A stretch of DNA of 64,000 nucleotides from Maea johnstoni (GCA_963942565.1 OZ012686.1:12900903-12964902); one strand, 5' to 3'. Numbered from the stretch's first letter, positions 52,671 to 63,905 are shown. Notes: generated from the sequence alone by a model not told the origin. Program-made: numbers and translations.

Positions 52671-52796
52671 TACTGGCATGGATAGGTTACTGGGTGTAGG
52701 ATATCGTGGCATGAGCTATGAAATTATTGCCATTCCTTCTGTAAACTGACTCCCAGCAGTAACATGAGTTCACAAGTCCCTGGCATTGTGTTAATT

Positions 52797-53310
52797 CCGG
52801 GCTTCCCGGGCATCTTGGGCTAGTTTTCCCATCCCTGACGTCCTGGGCTATGGGCTAGTTTCGCAATGCCGGGTGTCCTGGGGTAGTTTTCATGTCCCGG
52901 GCTAGTTTTCCTGGGCGTCTTGGGCTGGTTGTAACGGGCAACTTGGGCTAGTATTCCTGGGCATTTTGGGCTAGTTTTACTGGGTATCTTGGGCTAGTTT
53001 TCCAGGCATCCTGGGCTAGCCTTCCTGGCTGTCCTGGGCTAGTTTTCCGGGCGTCCTGGGCTAGTTATCGAGGCATCTTGGGCTAGTTTTCCAGGCATCT
53101 TGGGCTTTTTTCCAGGCATCATGGGCTAGTTTTCCCGGGCATCTTGAGCTAGTTTTCTATTAGTTCCTGTCATTGTGATCCGGGCATCCTGGGCATCCTT
53201 GGTGTCCTGGGCTAGTTTTCTATTAGTTCCTGTCATTGTGATCCGGGCATCCTGGGCATCCCTAGTGTCCTTGGCTAGTTTTCTCGGGCGTCCTCAGCTA
53301 TTTTTCCACG
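52797..53310 (+). repeat. Minisatellite, about 22-bp unit
   Basis: The core TCCTGGGCTAGTTTTCC / CATCTTGGGCTAGTTTTCC recurs roughly twenty times. A higher-order unit of about 62 bp (TTCTATTAGTTCCTGTCATT, GTGATCCGGGCATCCTGGGC) is duplicated at about 53155 and 53217. Confidence 0.92.
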
Positions 53311-53640
53311 ATGCCTCGTTGCATCAGTGGAATGACGTGCGTTAAGTGACCACTATTTTGGCCGCAGTAGTAGTCGGTAGTCACCGCGTGAGGTGGGGAC
53401 GGGGAATGGAAGTAATTAGCTGAGAGCAGTGACCAGTGTTTATACACTAACAGCACATTACACAAACTATGCGTGGCGCTCGGGAGTTGTAAGGAATGGG
53501 CAACGTTCGGGCGGCTCTCAGGAAGGTGCTCGTGCGAGAGGGGTCCTCGCTGGGGGCCCTGGACGCAATACCCATCGTGAAGTCATTCCCTCAGCTTCAG
53601 TGCACTGGAATATTGACCACTGAGTGCATGGTCAGCTGGT
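53311..53640. promoter_or_regulatory. GC-richer island after the minisatellite
   Basis: Repeat-free; GGAATGACGTGCGTTAAG near 53331 and GAAGTAATTAGCTGAG near 53409. Two overlapping short frames (53429-53623 and 53496-53684) have no domain. Confidence 0.28.
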
Positions 53641-54540
53641 GTCCAAATGGTCAGAATAACTCAAAATCAGAAATATGTTTGTAAACGATTTATTTCAATG
53701 ATGATAATGTCCCAGAGAAGAAATAACTGTATTCAATCATATATTTTTTGAGTCTTTACAGATAACATAAGTCGCCATCTGCTGGGCAAGCGAATTGTTT
53801 AAATACACGGCTGTATCACTCAATCTGAATACGAACATCGCTTGTCCCAGCATACCAACAAAAATGATTAAAGATAACGTTTTTATTGTTCCCGTCTTAA
53901 ACCCATTCGGTAAATTCGGGAAGATTAAGCACACGTTAACAATACCCTTTATACAGTATATCTTTCACATTTATAAATGCTGGCATGTAGTTTATGATTA
54001 GTGTTTAATAAAAAGCTGTAAGTCTATTAGCGTTCTAATTCTTAAGCAAATACTCATGTAATTTATCTGCTACCAAATCATATGCTTTAATTCCTTCTAA
54101 TGAGATCCAATTCAATTACTCCTTCCTGGAAGGTATTATAAAGTTCGCATATATAAATGTATATCAATATACAAAGAATTGTTTAATCCAAAAAAATGTC
54201 ATTTCCGTTACGTGATATTGAAGTATTGTGGTATATTTGAAATACTATAATACCTCAAGCAAGGGTGAACGTACAATGTACTGAATAGATGGCCATTGTC
54301 ATTAAAGTGTGAATGGACAAATCTGGTCCATGCGTAGGGGGAAGGTTGGCAGGCAAGTTTTCTATGTGTAGAGGCGGCTTCTGTTGGCTCGTTCCGCGCA
54401 CCTTTATTTACCTGTAATTGTTCCCCGCTCACCTGGCCCTTAATACCTGTATATAGAGCAGTGCTAGCGGACAATATGTGGGTACTAGTGTAGTGTGAGG
54501 TACCAGGTGTGAACTGGTAGTCGGTAGTGCCATAGGTTCA
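53641..54540. other. AT-rich unique DNA
   Basis: No gene. CAGGTGTGAACTGG near 54504-54517 contains a T-box-type AGGTGTGAA. Confidence 0.4.
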
Positions 54541-54770
54541 TTAACCCATTAATGCTCACAGCGGCCAAAACAGGCCTGACGATTTTTGATATATTTTTCT
54601 AACAAGGCATTTTTTGGGAAAATATTTGAAGGAGAAATGTTAACCAGAAGTCAAACGACAACTCTCCTCCAAATATTTTAAGAACTTTTGCTTTATTCCC
54701 AAGTTATTTTCAAAAGTATGAAAGTAGCAGACGATACTTTTTAAGGAAACTCTGAATGTGAATGGGTTAA
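54541..54770 (+). mobile_element. TTAA-B MITE
   Basis: TTAACCCATTAATGCTCACA to TCTGAATGTGAATGGGTTAA. It has CAGCGGCCAAAACAG, the AAAATATTTGAAGGAGA arm and ACAACTCTCCTCCAAATATT. Its right TTAA is also the left TTAA of the A copy that follows. Confidence 0.88.
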
Positions 54771-54980
54771 CCCTTATGCTGCTGGTGGCTAATTTGATCA
54801 ATATAAAATAATGTGCAAAAAGCTGAAAAATGACCGAAACCCTGGCAAATGGGTACTCATCTGAGAGTACTCGATGAGATCTTTCCAACGAATACGAAGA
54901 TGATAGGGTTTGAATGATTTTCACAGATTTTTGAGTTTTTGTGCCTTAGACAAAAGTAGTCACAGCATTGAAAGGGTTAA
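54767..54980 (+). mobile_element. TTAA-A MITE
   Basis: TTAACCCTTATGCTGCTGGT to CAGCATTGAAAGGGTTAA, 214 bp. Hairpin GTACTCATCTGAGAGTAC intact. It shares its first four bases with the B copy's end. Confidence 0.9.
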
Positions 54981-55603
54981 ACCATTTACCTGAAAATTAA
55001 CATTTGTGCACTGAACTGGTGCACTATGGTATTGTGTGCCCTTTCATATAGCGCACATACTTAAAGGTGTTGATTACACTGCCATGTGCTTTACTAGTTT
55101 TAAAATTATCATTTTTCAGATAAATCATTCAGTAGTGAAATTGTTGAAGAAATGTGATATCCGTCTGGGTCTAGATTTGAGAATACCGCATATTTTACAA
55201 ACGGATTTTGGGTGCATTCTTTATAAACTAAAATTGGAATTTAATGAACTGCATATAAAGTTTCACAATTTATCAAATGATGAGAAATGGGACTAACATG
55301 TTTTGTAGCTTGTAGTTGAAATGACACTCAGAATTTCAGGGTAAAGATTAGGGTAAGGTATAGAAAAGTATGTGGGGGACAGAAAAAAGGGTATTGAATA
55401 GGGCATCCGGGTGGGATGTAAGCCTAGAAGATACAGAGTTCTGATGTGGGTGAACTTCACAATTCAGAAAAAGTTATTAAGATGATTTGAGGAGCAGTGT
55501 AGTGCTTAATATCAAAGGGAGGGCGGCATAATTAGATAAATTACAATAAATCTTAATACCTCCATCCTTTGGTGCAGTTAGTTTTGTTGGCTGTATTTTT
55601 GTA
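54981..55603. other. Unique DNA
   Basis: An 86-aa frame (55036-55296) has no recognised domain. No repeat family seen. Confidence 0.35.
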
Positions 55604-55605
55604 TA

Positions 55606-55809
55606 CTGTAGAATAGGAAATTAATCTGTGGTGCAAATATATAGAATTTGACCAAAAATGACCTTTCCCAATTTAATTTTACCGAACAGTCATTATTACA
55701 CATTAACACAGATTGGGGCAGATTTTATTCCGAATTTAATTATACCGAGATTTTCTAATTCGGTAAATTCGGATTAATTACATGCTCGGAATCATTTCCT
55801 ATTCTACAG
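55606..55809. mobile_element. 204-bp TA-flanked MITE (CTGTAGAATAGG ends)
   Basis: TA (55604-55605) then CTGTAGAATAGGAAAT; the right end, reversed, is identical for 16 bases, before TA 55810-55811. The interior has TAATTCGGTAAATTCGG and CCGAATTTAATT blocks in inverted arrangement. It shares the terminal 12 bases with the 1.29-kb element at 8141-9430. Confidence 0.82.
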
Positions 55810-55975
55810 TATATTAGTATGAATTAGGATTTTTGTAAATGTCAATCTATGCAACTTGATAAAACTAATGTATATGTTTGGATTTATAGCAAATCAATAT
55901 CATTTAAACTCTTGAATCTGGCATACATTTACAAATACCACATGTACTCGCATATTGCCATTAGGTTTAAGAATA

Positions 55976-56615
55976 GTGTTGGTCTATTAATCAAAGGAGT
56001 GATCATGAAAGATCATGAGAAAATCATTTACTGTCTGTTCTTCATTACCAGATGGTGGTACACATAATGAAACATTCCAATTTATATAAATTCCAAGTGC
56101 ACTTGTATATTTCAATTAAGTTTTAGGCTAGTGTTGGTCTATTAAAGGACAGATTATGAGAAAATCATTTACTGTCTGTTCTTCATTACCAGGCAGTGGT
56201 ACACGTAATGGAACATTCCAATTTATATAAATTCCAAGTGCACTTGTATATTTCAATTAAGTTTTAGGCTAGTGTTGGTCTATTAAAGGACAGATTATGA
56301 GAAAATCATTTACTGTCTGTTCTTCATTACCAGGCAGTGGTACACGTAATGGAACATTCCAATTTATATAAATTCCAAGTGCACTTGTATATTTCAATTA
56401 AGTTTTAGGCTAGTGTTGGTCTATTAAAGGACAGATTATGAGAAAATCATTTACTGTCTGTTCTTCATTACCAGGCAGTGGTACACGTAATGGAACATTC
56501 CAATTTATATAAATTCCAAGTGCACTTGTATATTTCAATTAAGTTTTAGGCTAGTGTTGGTCTGTTAAAGGACAGATCATGAGAAAATCATTTACTGTCT
56601 GTTCTTCATTACCCG
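55976..56615 (+). repeat. Tandem array, 141-bp unit, about 4.5 copies
   Basis: GTGTTGGTCT recurs at 55976, 56131, 56272, 56413 and 56554. The middle units are essentially identical (AAATTCCAAGTGCACTTGTA, CAGGCAGTGGTACACGTAAT), while the first is diverged and 155 bp long. Near-identity points to recent amplification. Confidence 0.95.
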
Positions 56616-57107
56616 ACTGTTAATGTAATTGAGGGAGGTCACTCTGCTAATTAGCTTAGAGACACCGGTCAAGCACTGGTCAAGCAGTAGCTAGTCTCTG
56701 GCTGTGATGTCAAAACAAACAGCCCACGTTATCAGATGATTTATTAGGTAATTAATGGTATTCTTCATTAAGTGGTCAGGGCCCCTGTGTGCCGGAAAAC
56801 CACAGAAAAACACCAGATAGTGCCCTCCCCTCTGTGAGCTGTCATGGTGGCAGGCTGAGAGACACTTCCCAAGAAGATATTATGTTTCCATTTAAAGGAA
56901 GAGCGTTGATGGTTTGCTGGAACTAAACTGAAGCCAAACCGCATTCCCTATATCCCTTTTTTAAGTAAACCAAATTGCGATACAAATTTGACTGGAAGTT
57001 GTTAATCCTATACTGAGATCCAGTATTCCTCAGATTTTACCGATTTGTCACTATTTTCCCTGTTGGATGTCTTCATATCCCACAGTAGACCCAACCACCT
57101 GTATATG
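56616..57107. other. Unique DNA, GC-richer at 56620-56860
   Basis: No gene recognised. CGGTCAAGCACTGGTCAAGC near 56668 is a short direct repeat. Confidence 0.35.
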
Positions 57108-57304
57108 TTGAACCCTTATGCTGCTAGTGGCTAATTTGGCCAATACAAAATGATGCAAAAATCTAAAAAATTACGGAAACCCTGGGGCATGGGTATTCAG
57201 CAAGAGCTATCTAATGAATAACAACATGACAGGGTTTAGGGTTTTCAAAAATCTTTTCATCCTTGTGCTTTGGGCAAAAGCAGCCTCAGCATTGGAAGGG
57301 TTAA
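57108..57304 (+). mobile_element. TTAA-A MITE with internal deletion
   Basis: TTGAACCCTTATGCTGCTAG to GCATTGGAAGGGTTAA. The left TTAA is now TTGA. Part of the hairpin arm is lost (GGGTATTCAGCAAGAGCT). 197 bp. Confidence 0.82.
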
Positions 57305-59052
57305 TAGGATGTGTTCGATAGAGATGTCTGGTTTGGGGAGAGAAAGGGTCAATCCCCCTCTGCCTGAAGCAGTGCATGCTGGGATAGCTGTCAGCATCCC
57401 TGTCTGTCATCGGTGGCCATGTGACACAAAACCCACCGAGAGGGACAATTGTTCCTGACACCATGTGGGGCATGAGGTTCACATGTCCTCTGCTTGTTTT
57501 TCATCATTTTCCTTTTAATATTACGCCATGCAAAAACAGCCTCCCTCTATCACTCAGCTGGACCTTAAATTTGAACTAACTGGGAAAATTCTAGTTGCAA
57601 TGACATGTTTATGTGCCAGTGTTTGCACACTTGGTTGACAACAAGGATGGAATTTGTGTATTTAGCATTTTCCTTTAAGAAACGGGTACATATCTTTGGA
57701 TAGGGTTAATGAACACTCCAGTCCGTAGAAAGTTTGGATGTTTTGGAAAAAATTGCTTTGTCTGATTTTGGCTAGAAATGGTTACATGAACACATTTACT
57801 CTCAAATCCTGTATCTTCCCTTATAAATTCTGTGAAAAAATTAGGAATAAAAATCAGTTTCAGATACTTTAATCCTAGTTGCCACCATTAGGCTTGTCAC
57901 AAAGTTGTCAGTTACCTGGAGTTAATCAGTTATTTCCTTGTGTACTTATAACTTTAAGTATTGATTTAGCTAAGATTGGTAGAAAAAGTGATGAGAAATG
58001 AAAACCCATGCACATTGTTCTAGCGGGTGTCACTTTCAAACCCTGTGTACATTCTTGAGATGTGTCTCCATTTTCTCGAGGGACTTTGGGTACATTTCAG
58101 CCAACTATTTGTGGATTGTGGAGTGTATGTTTCAAGTGTATTGAGTGAGGATGGGAAGGATGAGAAGGCCATTGTTCAACTTGTTGTTATTCTTAAGACG
58201 ATCTCTCGTCTCAGTGTTTATCGGTCTCTGTAGCCTATAAAAAGTATTTACAGATGCAGAGGGGATTTGTAAGGTCCTATGATGAATCGAAGGGTCCTAT
58301 TACAATTCAAAATATTAAAGTTATTGAATGGAATTGTCACTTTTCTTTACTTTCGCTTAAAACCAATGAGTTTGCTCCACCTCTCTTAAAACAACCCTAC
58401 CCCCCCCCCCCCCCTATACAGAACGAAACCCCTATAGGTAGAAATCCTGCAGCTGCACCCTAATTTAAAGCCACAAGAATTCAGCAGATGTATCATTTTT
58501 CATGTATAAATCTAGTTAGCATAAATGGAATGCATTGATTAGGTCTTAGCATTCCACATCTTTAGCTTCTGAAATCCACACATTGTTGTTATGAAAACAG
58601 TACACATGGTGAGTGCCCCCACACCCCCTGCCCCCTATAACAGGATCATACCCCCTCTATAAAGCCAACGCAGCTTTTAATTTAGGGTATTAACGCTCAC
58701 GTTGAATAACTGTGATTTTTGTAGGGGTTCCTGTATAAGTAACGTACTAGTGCGGTGTGGGCGCGGGGTGTGTCTTGCGACTTAGGTGACGAAATCAACA
58801 AGGAAGGATCGTATAATGTTTACACGCGGCCTTAGCGGGACCAGACAGGTGAAGAATGGCCGGCAGCTTAGGATTTCATGCTGTGTTTAACAAATGGTCA
58901 GTGAATGGCAACATGTTTACAACTGGAAATGGTCGGAGGGAGTTAATCCCCACATACTGCCTTTGTGACGGGCATCTCGAAGTCCAAACATTGCTTGGAA
59001 ATTGTGGGCTGATCTGTGTTTAAGATCATTACGTGGACCTCCTTGGATCGCT
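57305..59052. other. Unique DNA
   Basis: No gene recognised. GCATGCTGGGA at 57374-57384 is ZNF143/Staf-like. A poly-C tract lies at 58400-58416. A repeat-free GC-richer patch lies at 58740-58900 (GGTGACGAAATCAAC, ACACGCGGCCTTAGC). Confidence 0.35.
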
Positions 59053-59255
59053 TTAACATTAATGCTGCTGGTGGCTAATTTTGCCGATACGAAAAGATGC
59101 AAAAAAGCTTAAAAAAATGACTGAAACCCTTGCACATGGGTACTTATCTCAGAGTACTCAGTGAGAGCCATCTAATGAATACAAACATGACAGGGATTAG
59201 AATCTTTGCATCCTTGTGCTTTGGACGAAAGTAGCCTCAGCATTGGAAGGGTTAA
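59053..59255 (+). mobile_element. TTAA-A MITE
   Basis: TTAACATTAATGCTGCTGGT to GCATTGGAAGGGTTAA. Hairpin slightly changed (GGTACTTATCTCAGAGTACT). 203 bp. Confidence 0.82.
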
Positions 59256-60508
59256 AAATTCCAAGGACCCCCTTACTCTTTCATGTGGTTAACATAAGTT
59301 GACAGAAAGGGCCGTTACATTTGTTGATACCTCCAAAAGGCACCTGAGATTATTTTCTTTAAAGGAATATTATGGTATCAAAGGGGTATGTTACTACTCT
59401 GTTACTGTGTTTATAATTGTGTGATGTAATCTAACGTGTATGGTATAACCCAGTTTAAACTCATATTGGAACAATATGGCAGAAGTCTTGTATAGAGTTA
59501 AGCTAAGATTATGAATGGTCATGTGGGGTAAGCTGATTACTCAGGATAATCCTATATATTAGTGACATAATATGGTGATTACCAGCTTTGTGTGGCCTTT
59601 TTTGAAGCCTCAAGGGAGTTCTTGGTGAAGGCTTGTGGTCGTAAAATCATAAAATTGCTGTGCGTCTTAAAAGACCACTGGTATGTCACAATAAGGATAG
59701 GGTCGAGGGGATCAGAGGGAATTGGGGGGTCATTATCTTGCGGCAGGCTCTTAGGGTAGTTTTAAAAAGGTACTTGCCTAAGCTTGAAAGCCCCAAATTA
59801 TCAGGCTAGAGAATGTAGTGGCTAGTGGGGAGTAATTATGTGATCAGGAAGAATTAGGGTCTCAGGTCTGGAGAGATGTCAGAGGTTCGAGGTACGCAGG
59901 ATCACGAATGACCATGTGGGACCTATCACACCTACCCCGACTAATACTTCCTCACGAAAACCCCCCCAGCACCCTTTGAAGGGGCGACTCCCCAATAACA
60001 CTGGCACCAGACACTAAGCCCCTGAGGTCATGTTTGCCTTTGACCAAAATGCGCCATTGTTTTACCATTGTTATATTGTGTCATAGGAAGGCACTATCTA
60101 GCCTAGGATTAACTTTTTACTGAGGAGGAAGCTTTTTCTTTAGAGCTGGATCTTGTGTTTTTAAGACAGGTTTTATTCGGCCATTGTTTATCCGGTGCAT
60201 AGGGTGGGGTAGTTAGGGTATTGTTTGTTTCTCTAAGGGTGGGCGGTGGTCAATGGAATGGATGGTCAGTTTGTTTGGTCTTAGTTTTGTTTCCAGGGCT
60301 TACGTTTGCATTACAATGCTATGGCCATTCTGTAAACCAATTAATGCCTGTCACAGCCCCCAAAAGACCTACTCTTTCAGTGTTACCACTGCTTGCCACG
60401 ATGCTTGTTTGTAGACTATGTAACATGTCAGTCACTCAGAGGGAGGTAGATTAGTTGGGAAAGGCAGAGGTCTTCAGTACGGTCAGACACTCTGGACAGG
60501 TCAGTCAA
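59256..60508. other. Unique DNA
   Basis: A G-rich block at 59690-59880 and a C-rich one near 59965 have no recognised function. A 77-aa frame (60221-60454) lacks a domain. Confidence 0.35.
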
Positions 60509-60770
60509 GGCAATCACTGGATACTACAACTAGGAGTGGATTACTAACAGAACCAAGTTTTGGTAGGTAGTAGATAGTATTGCAATATCGTACAAGCCTG
60601 AAGGCAATCACTGGATACTACAACTAGTAGTGGATTACTAACAGAACCAGGTTTTGGTAGGTAGATAGTATTGCAATATCTTACAAGGCAATCACTGGAT
60701 ACTACAACTAGTAGTTTATTACTAACAGAACCAGGTTGGATAGGTAGATAGCATTGCTATATCTTACAAC
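60509..60770 (+). repeat. Tandem repeat, 84-94-bp unit, three copies
   Basis: GGCAATCACTGGATACTACA occurs at 60509, 60603 and 60687, each followed by AACAGAACCAGGTT and GCAATATCTTACA-like ends. It ends about 15 bp before a TTAA-A copy. Confidence 0.92.
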
Positions 60771-60784
60771 TGTATTATTTATTC

Positions 60785-60991
60785 TTAACCCCTATGCTTC
60801 TAGTGGCGAATTTGGCCAATACAAAATTATAAAACAAAACTATTAAAAAGACTGTAACCCTGACATATGGGTACTCATCTGAGAGTACTCAGTGAGGGCT
60901 ATCCAATGAATACCAACATGACAGGGTTCAAAAATCCTTGCATCCTAATATTGCACTTTGGATGAATGTAGCCTTAGCATTGGAAGGGTAA
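60785..60991 (+). mobile_element. TTAA-A MITE, right TTAA mutated
   Basis: TTAACCCCTATGCTTCTAGT to GCATTGGAAGGGTAA. Hairpin GTACTCATCTGAGAGTAC intact. 207 bp. Confidence 0.82.
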
Positions 60992-61630
60992 AGGTTCATC
61001 AGTTTAAATAGTTTTTCAAATAGCATTGCTGTGATGTGTATATGTTTGTGTCACTCTGCTCTTGCTTGTATTCATACTAAGCAACGGTTGCCATGGAATT
61101 TTCTGATTGGATACCTGTGGTGAGCGCAACGATAGAGATGTCTCGTTAATTTCTTCACCTGAAGAATAGAGAAACCTTCCAACTTGACTAAATCTGATCT
61201 GGAACAACATCCCGGGGAGAGAAACTGTCTACCTCCAACACCTGTCGACGCCAAGTCTGCCCACTCCTATCGCTTCATTCATGCAAGATAGCCTCTAAAT
61301 AGTGACTCACATTCTTCAAACTGGTTTATTTTCCTTGGGACTTAGCAGCGGTAGGGTGGAGAGGGTGGCAGGAATTTGGATGTCAAAGGGGGGAATCTCA
61401 ATATTTTGGTAATAATGATGCTGAATGAATAGTGCCGGTGTTGATTCGGTTCTTAAGGCGTCTTAAGTGAGATCCGTAGATCTTTGTAGGGTGCTTGGAA
61501 TTTGGCACGCACAGGTAAATAAAAGGATGCTATTCTCTCCTGACCTCCTCGAGGTCTTGGCGGAATATTTGAACTGTTTAGCTTCGATATGATAGCTCCT
61601 CTCAAATTACCTGGCTTCTTCATCATCATA
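60992..61630. other. Unique DNA with X-box half site
   Basis: GCAACGGTTGCCATGGAA at 61081-61098 contains an RFX-like GTTGCCATGG. No gene. Short minus-strand frames have no domain. Confidence 0.35.
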
Positions 61631-61860
61631 TTAACCAATTAATACCTGTGGCGGTGAAAAAACCTCAGCATCTAGATGAAATCTTTCGGGCAAAAGCATT
61701 TTTGGGAAAATATTTAAAGGAAGAATGTTAATTAGAACACTAACAACTCTCCTTGACCTTCAAATATTTTGTAAAATCATTCTTTGATTGGAAGTTATTG
61801 TAAAAATTATTATAGATCCTGGAAATAACTTCAAGTTGAACTCTTAAGCACGATGCGTCA
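61631..61860 (+). mobile_element. TTAA-B MITE, right end decayed
   Basis: TTAACCAATTAATACCTGTG to TCTTAAGCACGATGCGTCA. The AAAATATTTAAAGGAAGAAT and AACTCTCCTTGACCTTCAAA arms remain. Confidence 0.75.
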
Positions 61861-62004
61861 ACATGATGGCCTGTTATGATACTAATGCTTGACTCATCAG
61901 AAAGATCAAAGGGAATGTAATGAGCCCCAGGTCAGGTGCATGATGATGTCCTCATGTTTACCTGCCTTCCTGATTACAGGTACGCAAGGTAGATTCTAGC
62001 CACC
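61861..62004. other. Short unique spacer
   Basis: No feature recognised. Confidence 0.4.
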
Positions 62005-62208
62005 TTAACCCTTATACTGCTGATGGCTAATTTATCCAACACAAAATTAGGCAAAAAACCTGAAAAATGACTGAAACCCTGTCATGTGGGTACCCATCTG
62101 AGAGTACTCAGCGAGAGCTATCCAGTGAATACCAACATGACAGGATTAAGATGGTTTTCAAAAATCTTGTGTTTTGGACGAAATTGGCATTAGCATTAGA
62201 AGTGTTCA
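62005..62208 (+). mobile_element. TTAA-A MITE, right TTAA mutated
   Basis: TTAACCCTTATACTGCTGAT to AGCATTAGAAGTGTTCA. Hairpin GTACCCATCTGAGAGTAC. The frame 62067-62387 and its shadows arise from this copy plus flank. Confidence 0.8.
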
Positions 62209-63254
62209 AGGTCTTTTTCTTACAAGTCAAAAACAAACAAAAGAAGTGTGCTGTGTTGACTTGTTGGCAGGCGGCAGGGCCGTGTACACGTTTGTGTCTC
62301 GTACATTTCATGTCCCGCCAACTGATGCATCATGGGATTGGCATCACCAAGGTGATGGCTGTCTTCCAGACAGCTGCATCCTCATGAAGTTGGGAACAAA
62401 GCCACCTTTATTCCGACTCAATTTATCATACCGTCCTCCTGACTGCCCTCAGGTAAAACCCTTTAAGGCCTTTACATATGAGATTTTACCAATTCAATGG
62501 ATGAAGAAACCAAAAACCTGTATATGATTCAACTTTTTTGTTGTGTAAATCTTCGTTTATTTAACCATGGTTATTGATACCTTAATTCATAGGAAACGCC
62601 TATGACAGGTGTAAGTATCAAATCTCCAGATTTTTTTTGTGGATTCAATCAGGTGGTTTTGTTCAAGTATTTTCTATTTGCTCGATGGTATCTTTTTCAT
62701 TGACGCCACTGCCGTCCTCTAAGATCATGTGATGAGAAGATGTGTTAAGAATTTTTAACGCAAGATGGAAATCGCTTAACGTTGAGAAAGTCTAAAATTA
62801 GATTCTTTTAATGAAAAAACTTCATGTTTAGGTTTTTTATATTGCCTCAGCACCCAGGCATGGTGACCATAAGGTCAATACTGAAAGGCTGTTTTATTAT
62901 GATTCTATCCTTGTTTTACCTCAATTTGCTATTCTGTTTAAATGTTTCTAGTGAAAATGTCTGATTCAGTAGCTTGATAGCCTGATTAATTAGTCGGCCA
63001 GGTGTTTTTCTGTCCGGGCCACCATAAAAACCCTTTAGCAATTAGCATAACAATAGGCGAGAGATGGGCCACTTTGATTTATACCAGCGTTTGCCTGAAA
63101 ACCGTGTGTATTTAGATATAAAAAAGACAAGTGGCTGCTCATCAGAATAAAGTGTCTTTGTTGCTCAATTGATGGGTGAATAAATAAACAAATAAAGGTC
63201 ATCCTGACTGGGTCGAGATGCTCCTTGCTTGGCTGGTAAATTGCCGAGTCATAG
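62209..63254. other. Unique DNA
   Basis: Frame 62174-62527 overlaps the MITE and has no domain. GTCTTCCAGACAGCTGCATC near 62361 and neighbours are GC-richer but unassigned. Confidence 0.35.
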
Positions 63255-63466
63255 ACGTCCCAGACATTTGTCGTCTGGACCTATGATACTTTTGAAGATA
63301 ACTTTGAAATTAAATCACGATTCACAAAATATTTGTAGGAGAGAGGTGAGTTTAGTTCTAATGAACATTTCCCCTTCAAATATTTTTATAGAAATGCGCT
63401 GGCAAAAAAAAAATGTTGCCAAAATAGTCTGGAAGTTTTTGGTCACTACAGGCATGAATGTGTTAA
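63255..63466 (-). mobile_element. TTAA-B MITE, left end decayed
   Basis: TCGTCTGGACCTATGATACT, AAAATATTTGTAGGAGAG, CCCCTTCAAATATTTTTATA, TTTTTGGTCACTACAGGCAT and GTGTTAA. The left TTAA is not recoverable. Confidence 0.72.
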
Positions 63467-63732
63467 GGTAAAGTTGTCTTCTGGCTGCACGTCCTTAAAA
63501 CCCCATAAAAAGAGATTTACTCAAACCCATAAATGTCTTACCTAGAGTTATGCATTTTGCTGCGTTGTGGTCAAACGAGTTGTTTATATTTTACATATCA
63601 AGAAATAACATATAACAAATTGTTATCTTAATAGCATACGAGATATTTCCTTATGGAGAAAACAAGTAGATTTTCTTCACATGAGAGCCTATTGGATATC
63701 ATAGATGGTTTCCACTTACTCAAAAAAATATT
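63467..63732. other. Unique DNA
   Basis: No feature recognised. Confidence 0.4.
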
Positions 63733-63905
63733 TAATGTTAAATATCATCTGGACCTATGATACTTTTCAAAACAACTTATGAATAATTCATTAATTCTAA
63801 AAATATTTGAAGGAGAGTTGTAGAATAGGTTAAGATCAATGTGTCACCTTTTAATATTTTTCAAAAAGTACTCTGATTTGTGCGCAACAGGTGTGAATAG
63901 GTTAC
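63733..63905 (-). mobile_element. TTAA-B MITE, both ends decayed
   Basis: ATATCATCTGGACCTATGAT, AAAAATATTTGAAGGAGAGT, CACCTTTTAATATTTTTC and GGTGTGAATAGGTTAC. Shorter than a full copy (about 173 bp). Confidence 0.65.
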
